NCBI GenBank assembly: GCA_905221605.1
Contig: CAJNDS010002694.1
Coordinates: 62,001-126,000, forward strand
DNA length: 64,000 nucleotides
Direction of reading: 5' to 3'
Origin: Symbiodinium natans
Lineage: Eukaryota; Sar; Dinophyceae; Suessiales; Symbiodiniaceae
Under the pieces are notes generated by a model. The model saw nothing but the letters and a program-made list of their open reading frames with translations. It did not search any database and was not told the DNA's origin. Shown here piece after piece: positions 56,845 to 64,000 of the stretch (positions are counted from its first letter, which is position 1; each line of letters begins with the position of its first letter). Both the position numbers and the translations under genes were made by a program.

Positions 56845-57975
56845 TTTTATGGATGTCTGATACTTTTATCGAAATCGAATCCGTATCGATACCGAACTGT
56901 GAGGTATCGCCAAGGCGCGGTATCGATGTCGAATCGAATCGAAGCAGACCAGTATCGAGACTCATCGGTATCAACATCGAGCGCTTATCCATTAGGCTGC
57001 AGGCTTTCCAAGACACAAAGGGGGCGAGGTGTTTCTACAATACTTTTCGCCACAAAAAAACGCAGAAATTCCTCTGAGAGCTCCCCAAAGGCACCCCCAA
57101 AAAACGACTGTGAAACGACTCAGTGTCTGCCACTAACTCGTTTCGCGGTTCCAGGTCAAAAAAGGATCCTCTGAGAGCTCCCCAAAGGCACCACCCAAGA
57201 ACGAGGGTGAAAAGACTCAGTGTCTACCACTAACTTGTTTCGCGGTTCTAGATCAACCAAAACCATCTGAGAGCTCCCTAAAACTAGGCTGCCCAGTAGC
57301 CAAGGCTTGAAAACGGTGCCCTTTTTTGCTTAAAGGGGTTTATAAGGGAACCTAAACCCCCCAAAAAGGGAATAAGGGTACTACTGGGCATCCTAGAAAG
57401 CACCCCCAAAAACGACCGCGAAAAACGGGGTGCCTTTGGCGGCGCTCTCAGAGGAGTTTTGTGACATAAAACCGCGAAACGAGTTGGTGGCAGACACTGC
57501 GTCGTTTCGCAGTCGTTTTTGGAGGGGTGCCTTTGAGGAGCTCTCCGAGGACCTAAAACCACGAAACGAGTTAGTGGAATTGTCTTCCGCGTTCCTAGAT
57601 CAACTATGAGACTGAGTCGTTGCGCGGTCGTCTTGGTGGGGTGCCTCCTCCAGCTGGCCCGGCGGCAGCGTGGTCGACGGCCAGGGGACCCGACAACCCA
57701 TGAAACCTTCAAACCCGAAAACACCCCAAACCCCAAGAATCCAAACCCAGATCCCACCAAACCCGGAAGCAAAAAATTTGAGGGTTTGGGGTTTATAACA
57801 GGGAGCTGCGTGAGGTCTTCCTTATGCTGCAAAGAATTTTCATTCCCAGCTGTGGCCGAACGGTAGAGCACACCTCGATCGATCCCTACCGCTAGTAATC
57901 GAGTATCGAAGCGAACCGTTACCGTCAATACCATCGAGTAACAATCGGTATTGATCGAACCGGTAGATTGCAGCC
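56845..57975. repeat. Composite palindrome with ~90-bp units and TATCGA-rich ends
   Basis: 57072-57283 holds about two and a third direct units (CTCTGAGAGCTCCCCAAAGG ... ACTAACTCGTTTCGCGGTTC). 57397-57650 holds the same units in inverse orientation (GAACTAAC-type motif as ACGAGTT(G/A)GTGG, GGGTGCCTTTG). The outer parts, 56860-56990 and 57873-57970, are both rich in ATCGATACC/GGTATCGA motifs. The whole could be a fold-back transposon of about 1.1 kb. The 216-codon minus frame through the right arm is a product of the repeat. Confidence 0.65.
57284..57396. mobile_element. Fold-back element nested at the axis of the composite palindrome
   Basis: CTAGGCTGCCCAGTAGCC faces GGTACTACTGGGCATCCTAG over 113 bp. 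It splits a repeat unit between CTCCCTAAA and AAAGCACCCCC, so it inserted after the array formed. A relative lies at 60251-60356, and its right end recurs at 62621-62902. Confidence 0.7.
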
Positions 57976-58195
57976 ATGCTGTACCTTTCCGAGTTTAGGG
58001 TTTAGGGTTTAGGGTTTAGGGCTTAGGCTTCCATGATTAGCTCTGTTTCAAAGGCAAACGCAGCCTGTGGGAAACGTGTAGGGTTACTGCTGAGGAACCC
58101 TAAACCCTAAACCCTAAACCCTAAACCCTAAACCCTAAACCCTAACCCCTAAACCCCTAAACCCCTAAACCCCAAACCCTAACAATTCTGTGGTT
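57976..58195. repeat. Inverted pair of telomere-like blocks
   Basis: TTTAGGG lies at 57990-58022 and CCCTAAA/CCCCTAAA at 58092-58184. Confidence 0.9.
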
Positions 58196-58320
58196 GCTAA
58201 GGGAGGGGGTTCAAGGGGGTATAACCCAAGGTTCCCTAATACTTGCTAGTGTACACTCCCTAAGGCGGTTCCTTAGGTACCTACCCCCCATGAAGCCCCC
58301 TCCCTTAAGAACCCTATGAT
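58196..58320 (+). repeat. AAGGGGG...TACCTACCCCC element, copy 1
   Basis: CTAAGGGAGGGGGTTCAAGG at the left faces CCCCCTCCCTTAAG at the right. The interior has CTCCCTAAGGC and TTAGGTACCTACCCCCC. Matches lie at 59393-59467 and, inverted, at 31795-31900. Confidence 0.65.
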
Positions 58321-58590
58321 ACAACCCTAAGCCTTACAAGTTTAGCGCTTGCAGTAGGGCAGAGTTCCCTTAAACCCTGAACCCAAAAAGGGTATCCTTA
58401 CTTCAGGCTTTAGGGTATTCGGCTTTAGCGTAACCAACCCGGCCTAAATCCCAAACCCTAAGCCCCTAAACCCTAAACCCCAAACCCCAAACCCCAAACC
58501 CTAAACCCTAAACCCTAAACCCTAGCTCTCCTGAAACCGATCCTTGGCATCCTCTCGACTCAACTCTGTGGCTCCTTCCACGGTCGGGCT
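58321..58590. repeat. CCCTAAA/CCCCAAA block with short unique flanks
   Basis: CCCTAAA and CCCCAAA units lie at 58455-58523. Confidence 0.8.
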
Positions 58591-59030
58591 AGGGTTTGGG
58601 GTTTGGGGTTTGGGGTCTGGGGTTTGGGGTTTTCGGTTTTGGGGTTTGGGTTTAGGGGTTTAGGGGGGGTTTAGGGGTTTAGGGGTTGAGGGGTTTAGGG
58701 GTTTAGGGGTTTAGGGGTTTAGGGGTTTAGGGGTTTAGGGGTTTAGGGGTTTAGGGGTTTAGGGGTTTAGGGGTTTAGGGGTTTAGGGGTTTAGGGGTTT
58801 AGGGGTTTAGGGGTTTAGGGGTTTAGTGGTTTGGGGTTTTTCGGTTTTGGGGTTTGGGTTTAGGGCGCTTAGGGGTTCAGGGGTTCAGGGGGGGTTCAGG
58901 GGTTTAGGGTTTAGGGGGTTAGGGGTTTAGGGGTTTAGGGGTTTAGGGGTTTAGGGGTTTAGGGGTTTAGGGGTTTAGGGGTTTAGGGGTTTCGGGGTTT
59001 AGGGGTTTAGGGGTTTAGGGGTTTAGGCAC
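58590..59030 (+). repeat. TTTAGGGG octamer arrays
   Basis: After TTTGGGG units come about 19 nearly perfect TTTAGGGG octamers (58674-58828), a short TTTGGGG-containing interruption, and about 14 more octamers (58918-59028). The interruption repeats the phrase at the start (GGTTTTTCGGTTTTGGGGTT), so the array was duplicated as a block. Confidence 0.95.
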
Positions 59031-59118
59031 TGTGGCGTGGGGCTTTGGGCACAGTATAGGTTTACAAGGTTCGCAGGGCTTAGGGCGTGCAGGGTTGGCA
59101 GGGTTTAGGGCTTCTTGG

Positions 59119-59142
59119 GGGGGGGGGGGGGGGGGGGGGGGG
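59119..59142 (+). repeat. Poly-G tract
   Basis: An unbroken run of about 24 G; its length is unreliable in assemblies. Confidence 0.9.
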
Positions 59143-59560
59143 TGGCTTTCGGGAATTCTTTTCGGCTAGAGGAATTAGGGCTAAACCCTAAATCCTAAAC
59201 CCGACAACCCTATACCGATCTTGTAGGGACTTTTCGAGTCCGTAGCACTTCTCTTGGCTGCAATTAGGAGGGTAGCTATAAACGAAATTTTAGGGTTTAG
59301 GGTTTAGGGTTTAGGTTTTAGGGCTGCCTTCCTCGGAAAACCAATAAACCCAAAAAGCTAAGGATCTACAGTTGCAGTAAAGCACCACAGAGGTTCAAGG
59401 GGGGTATACGCTTGCTAGTACTCCCTAAGGCTCCCTAAGCTTTCCTGAGGATCCCTTGGTACCTACCCCCATAGTTCTGGGGTTTCCAGGGCTTCTAGGG
59501 GACGCCGGAGCACGCCCTCGCTTGCCACTCGTCGGGGCTTCTTGAGCCCCACACGCTCTA
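59143..59560. other. Intergenic stretch with one dispersed element
   Basis: TTTAGGG patch at 59290-59318. The AAGGGGGGTATAC element (59393-59467) is a copy of 58196-58290. No supported gene. Confidence 0.5.
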
Positions 59561-59905
59561 AACCCTAAACCCTAAAACCCTAAAACCCCTAAAACCCCAA
59601 AACCCTAGAACCCTAGCACCCTCGATCCCTAGAACCCTAGAACCTCAAAACCTGAAAACCCCTAAACCCTAAACCCTAAACACGAAACCCCTAAACCCTA
59701 AACTCTGAAAATTTCAGGAAGTAAGTTGCGACACCCACACTCATGCCAGGCTCTGAAACATGAACACCTCAGAGGAAACGGCAACCCTAAACCCTAAACC
59801 CTAAACCCTAAACCCTAAACCCTAAACCCTAAACCCTAAACCCTAAACCCTAAACCCTAAACCCTAAACCCTAAACCCTAATTAAACCCTAAACCTAAAC
59901 TCTGT
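59560..59905 (-). repeat. CCCTAAA arrays, first degenerate, then perfect
   Basis: Variants such as CCCTAGAA lie at 59560-59705. About 16 perfect heptamers follow at 59781-59882. Confidence 0.95.
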
Positions 59906-60250
59906 GACTGTGATTCCTGTGCATTGTTTGATCGTTGCGTAACGCTAAAGCCTAGTGTTTTTGGACTCCCACATGCACTTAAACAACATGTCGATGGTGT
60001 TGCGTGTTCGTCCTAGACCCCCCCAAGGCTAGGATTGCCCCTAAAACACTCTTAAAAAACATTCCTGAATATGGTCCGCTTAAACCCAGGTATGTAAGAG
60101 AAAACATAAAATATCCCAGCGGCCTACCTAGGATGCAGTTCCTTTGTTCGGCGTACTCATTTGTAGTTTTTCAACCGACATGGTCAACTAACGTGTTGCA
60201 AGCTTCCTGTGTGTCTTAAGAACCAAACTGAAGTATGATTCTTAAACTAG
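59906..60250. other. Intergenic stretch, no supported gene
   Basis: Unrecognised sequence of ordinary composition; a 71-codon plus-strand frame (60004-60219) has no motif. Confidence 0.4.
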
Positions 60251-60356
60251 CCCGGGAGTATCCTAGGAAGGGCACCCCTTTTTGGTTTTTAAGGGGATTA
60301 TAAGGGAACCCCAACCCTCAAAAAAAGGAAAAAAAGGGCCAACTCCCGGGCCTAGT
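60251..60356. repeat. Fold-back related to the 57284 element
   Basis: CCCGGGAGTATCCTAGG faces GGGCCAACTCCCGGGCCTAG. The interior GGGCACCCCTTTTTGG and TTATAAGGGAACCCCAACCC matches 57330-57370. Confidence 0.65.
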
Positions 60357-60863
60357 AAAGGGGGATGAAAAGTTTGGGCGTGCATGACGTTGCAGAGTTG
60401 CAGAACTTCAAGGACTTTACTTTCGGTACCCTCGCACCTCAGCACGACAATGAACACTAAACCCTAAACCCTAAACCCTAAACCCTAAACCCTAAACCCT
60501 AAACCCTAAACCCTAAACCCTAAACCCTAATGGCACCTTAACCCAAAGAGGCCGTACACCCCGGCCTCAGCCAGAACGCCCCTCTTTGCAGCATCCTCCT
60601 CAAGAAATGGCCTGGTAGGAGCATCCTTAAACCCTTAAACCACTAACCCCAGAACCCCAAAACCCCAAAACCCTGAACCCTAAACCCCAAAAACTTATGA
60701 ACCCCAAACTCTAACCTTCTACCCACATCAGAAGCTTTTGCTTCTATTTGCTGGTGGCATTTGATCTCTTCATGTGCGAAGGCCATTGGGAGATTTTTTG
60801 GCGTGGGTTTAGGGTTTAGGGTTTAGGGTTTAGGGTTTAGGGTTTAGGGTTTAGGGTTTAGGG
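60357..60863. repeat. CCCTAAA block and TTTAGGG block around a unique spacer
   Basis: CCCTAAA (about ten units) lies at 60455-60530 and TTTAGGG (eight units) at 60806-60863. Confidence 0.9.
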
Positions 60864-61584
60864 AGTGCAACCCTCTAGCCCTCCCAGCCGGTTCAGTTAC
60901 AGGGGTGGCTCTTGTCGGAATTCCCGGTTTTCCTCATGTGAGGTCTAAAGTCCGGCAACATGTTGTAGGCACGTCTGCGGGCTGTCCACGGTTTGAGGCA
61001 GAGAGCCACGCACAAGCTGGCTGCTTGGGAGTGGAAGTCGATGATGGCACGTTCAGATATGCCTGTTTGGGTCGGGAGATGTATGGTCGCTGTCCCCGGC
61101 GCATCAACGCCGTCCTGTGCTAGGCTCGCCACTCGAGCAGTTGACAACTCCGGAGCAAACGTGCTGACAGTGCGCTGACCACGACCGGCTGCTCCAGCGT
61201 CATGCCGCGCCCGGCCCTGGATGACTTCCAAGCAGCGCGGAAGCTGTCTGGCACTGTCTTGCCGAGGCACGATGCCGTCCCGGCGGAGAGAAGAAAAGGT
61301 TGGGCACCGACGTAACTCCCCCCGCCCTTCCCCCCGCTTCCCCCCCCCACAAAACAACAGCGACGAAAATGCATCGCTCGTTTTCTTCAATTCCACGTCT
61401 GGGAAGGAACTGCAGTGAACAATCATTCGTCTCAATGGGGGATTACAACAAATTCTGCCTATATAGAACAAATCATAGGAATAACCCACGCCGGCCAAGT
61501 TTGCAGGCAAGGCAGGTGGAGGCGACATGGGTGATGCAACGGGGAACACCCGGAAAATTCCGTGCCTGTAAGCGAACCCGTCTG
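60864..61584. other. 720-bp unique island between inverted telomere-like arrays
   Basis: A 218-codon frame exists on the minus strand (60893-61549), and shorter ones on plus. I see no domain, and codon composition gives no clear direction. The island could be an exon of an unseen gene, but I do not support it as coding. Confidence 0.4.
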
Positions 61585-61975
61585 CTAAACCCTAAACCCT
61601 AAACCCTTAATCCTGAACCCTGAGCCCTAAATCCTAAACCTGAACTCCTAACATTAACCCTAACCCTAAACCCTAAACCCTAAACCCTAAACCCTAAACC
61701 CTAAACCCTAAACCCTAAACCCTAAACCCTAAACCCTAAACCCTAAACCCTACGCTCGACCCCTAATCCTTGTCAAACCCTGGTCCCGAAACCATGTCCC
61801 GATTGGAACCTACAGCCCTTCACTCCTGACGGCCAGCAATCCGACAATGCTAGAGATTTAGGTTGAGGGTAAAGGGTTTAGGGCTTATAGGGTTTAGGGT
61901 TTAGGTGGGTTTAGGGTTTAGGGTTTAGGGTTGAGTAGTTTAGGGATTTTAGGGTTTGGGGTTTGGGGCTTCGGG
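61585..61975. repeat. Long CCCTAAA array followed by TTTAGGG variants
   Basis: CCCTAAA units, about 12 of them perfect, lie at 61585-61752. TTTAGGG-type units lie at 61858-61975. Confidence 0.95.
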
Positions 61976-62620
61976 TTTGAGGTCTAGATAAGAATCCTTC
62001 ATGCCCTTCGACTGAGACTGAGACTCTGCGAAGCTGGCGACGTCTTGTGCCGGGCGCAGTTGCGCCCAGTCCTGCGCAAAAAGAGGCCTAAAAAAGTTTA
62101 GGGTCTAGGGTTCAAAAAGCCCTCAAGGCCCTCTGAGAAAAAGTCTTAAACATGATCCTCTTACAGGGTTTAGGGTTTAGGGTTTAAGGCTTAAGGTTCA
62201 GGGAACACAGACAATAGCTCAAGGGCCGACCTAGCTCCACAAAAAAAAAGAGCAGCAGAACTGTGGTTTCATTCAAGCGGGCTTCGGGCCACATGGTTTA
62301 GGGTTTAGGGCTTAGGGTTTAGGGGTGAGGGTTTGGTTGATCACGCAAGCGTTAAGGTCATTCTTCATGTTGAATGTTGTTATTCCAGTTCAAGAAAGAT
62401 GCAGTATGTTTTGTTGGTCTTGTACCCTGTACTAAGAATCTATACATATCCAAAGGCTTGAAAACAAAAGAAGCATGATGTCCCACACAGCCAGGCTTAG
62501 GCTTTAGCGTTTAGGGCTGGGGGGGGGGGGGGGGGGGGGGCGCTAGCTTGCCTACACCCTGGTAACCTGGGAAGCAACAATATACCAGGAGCGTAGAAGA
62601 GAACCAAAGCCCTGACAGAA
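61976..62620. other. Intergenic stretch with poly-G tract
   Basis: G21 lies at 62519-62540. TTTAGGG patches lie at 62165-62190 and 62295-62325. No supported gene. Confidence 0.5.
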
Positions 62621-62902
62621 GGGGAGTATGGGCCTACTCCGGGTCCTAGCCCTAAACCCGAAACCCTGAACCCCAAAATGTAAAACACAAGGGAATAAAG
62701 GCCTACTCTCGTCCTAGCCCTAAACCCCAAACCCCAAACCCCAAACCCCAAACCCTAAACCCTAAACCCTAAACCCTAGACCCTAAACCCTTAAACCCCT
62801 AAACCCTTAAACCCTAAGACAAGGGAAGAAGGGCCTACTCCGGGTCCTGGCCCGAAACTCGAAGCCCTAAAACAAGGGAGCAAGCCGACTCTGGGTCCTA
62901 GG
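62621..62902. repeat. Four spaced copies of a GGGCCTACTCCGGGTCCTAG phrase
   Basis: The phrase AAGGGA(G/A)NAAGGGCCTACT followed by CGGGTCCTAG begins near 62621, 62689, 62822 and 62875. The copies are separated by CCCTAAA- or CCCCAAA-type units. It is the right end of the fold-back family seen at 57284-57396. Confidence 0.75.
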
Positions 62903-62907
62903 TCGCA

Positions 62908-63070
62908 CCAGGGTTTAGGGTTTAGGGTTTAGGGTTTAGGGTTTAGGGTTTAGGGAAGCCCACAAAAATGCACAGAAGTCTCAGTGACTCGGGGGTTAGT
63001 GCAGGGCAAAGGATCACAGGTTTAGGGTTTAGGGTGTAGGGTTTGGGGTTTAGGGGTTTAGGGTTTAGGG
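62908..63070 (+). repeat. Interstitial TTTAGGG blocks
   Basis: Perfect heptamers lie at 62908-62957 and a degenerate block at 63018-63070. Confidence 0.9.
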
Positions 63071-63754
63071 CACAGGAGATAGTTTCAGATGCTTTCCTGC
63101 CACTGGTGTAGGGGTTTAGAGTCTGGGGCCTACGGGTTGGGGCTGATGGGGCTTTAGGGCTTAGGGCCTAGGGCCTAGGGTTTAGTTGGCTGAGGGCACC
63201 TTAACCCTAAACCCTAAACCCTATACTCTACACCTACACCCTAACCCCGAAACCCAAACCTCGGGCTTGGAGTGAATCCTCCAGTCGTTGCGCATAGTAG
63301 TTCTTGATCTCCGGCCGCTTGGCCTCAGCAGCTTGCTGTACCCCAAACTACGGTTTGCTTCAGGTTTGCTTTTTAGGGTTGAGGGTTTACGGCTTAGGGT
63401 CTTTCAAAACCCTCCCAAAAAAACAACGATCCCTATATTACCCTTATAAAGAAAATATTGTTGGGGGGTTCTTAAGCAATTCTTAGGACTTAGGAATCCC
63501 TAAACTCGAGACCTTCCAGCCTGCACACTTCGAACCCCACGAAATGCTGGGGATTCGCGGAGGCTAAACGAAACCTAAAATGAAGTAGGGTTTTTATGTC
63601 TCGTACCCCCAAAAGGACACCAAATATATACACTCACCAATATGAAAAAGGAACCTTCTGTACACTGGGTGAACGAGAATTGGCCGCGAGATGTTGCCTC
63701 TGAGCCTAAACCAAAAAGCCCTTAAAAGCTCTAAACAGTAAACCTTAAAAGCCG
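63071..63754. other. Intergenic stretch with one fold-back
   Basis: 63405-63476 is a fold-back (AACCCTCCCAAAAAAACAA / TTGTTGGGGGGTTCTTA) related to 32846-32937. Telomere-like patches lie at 63160-63235. No supported gene. Confidence 0.45.
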
Positions 63755-64000
63755 TAAACCTGAAACCCTAAACCCTAAACCCTAAACCCTAAACCCTGAC
63801 CTTTAGGGGTTCGGGCCCTGGGTTGGCTCCTAAGGCTGAGGGGCTGCATTTGAAGAACGCTGAGCCCTGGATTGAAGGCTAGCCCTAAACCCTAAACCCT
63901 AAACCCCAAACCCTACAACTTTAGGGTTTGAGGCCCTGGGTGCGTTGAAGAACTCTGAACCCTGGATTGAAGGTTCGAACTCTTCGGGGTTGAGAGTTTC
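63755..64000. repeat. Terminal direct repeat with CCCTAAA units between copies
   Basis: ACTTTAGGG...GGCCCTGGGT...GAAGAAC(G/T)CTGA(G/A)CCC then TGGATTGAAGG occurs at about 63800-63880 and again at 63920-63983. CCCTAAA units (63884-63916) lie between. Another copy may follow beyond the edge. Confidence 0.8.

Noticed and set aside
57284-57934. 216-codon minus frame
   Set aside because: It runs through the inverted ~90-bp repeat units and the fold-back; the peptide is a translation of repeat DNA.
60893-61549. 218-codon minus frame between telomere-like arrays
   Set aside because: No domain, Arg/Pro-rich composition typical of GC-rich non-coding DNA, and other frames are also open.

Overview
The window looks like nuclear DNA of a dinoflagellate; a symbiodiniacean or a relative is my best guess. 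Four signs point there. Plant-type telomeric repeats (TTTAGGG/CCCTAAA) are scattered inside the sequence in both orientations. Genes are sparse, and every gene I can support lies on the minus strand. Introns are short, many of them with an AG|G acceptor, and at least one is best explained by a non-canonical GA...AG splice. The genes are dinoflagellate-like: a CCCH zinc-finger giant, a C5 cytosine methyltransferase, and a protein with a DFSPGSG SAM-type loop. No rRNA, tRNA, CRISPR or bacterial operon structure was seen. The assembly contains one 100-base N gap (55828-55927).

Layout. Bases 1-7332 hold a very large minus-strand gene. A 1,386-codon frame (2817-6977) carries WW, S1-like, three CCCH fingers and a SAM-like fold. 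It is followed, in the -1 frame, by a second frame of at least 987 codons (1-2961) that ends in three more CCCH fingers and runs off the left edge. The two frames overlap and would be one if a single base were added at a five-base A run (2945-2949 on the minus strand). A possible spliced 5' exon lies at 7188-7332. Bases 7600-47300 contain no gene I can support. This stretch is a mosaic of interstitial telomere-like blocks, their mutated 7-, 8- and 9-mer variants, AT and CA microsatellites, homopolymers, and several families of about 65-130 bp fold-back (MITE-like) elements, one of them with a clear 8-bp target-site duplication. A tandem duplication of roughly 0.9-1 kb lies at 41.9-43.9 kb.

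Bases 47622-55665 are a compact minus-strand cluster of three multi-exon genes. I rebuilt their exons by hand, and the reading phase closes at every junction. Gene A (53689-55665) carries a DFSPGSG SAM-binding-like motif. Gene B (50751-53554) is a C5 cytosine methyltransferase with a basic Lys/Ala tail like histone H1. Gene C (47622-49818) is an unrecognised protein with a coiled coil. A and B side by side suggest a DNA- or RNA-modification neighbourhood, but joint function is inference. From 56 kb to the right edge the sequence returns to dense telomere-like arrays and fold-back repeats, including a composite palindrome at 56.85-57.97 kb with a second fold-back nested at its axis.
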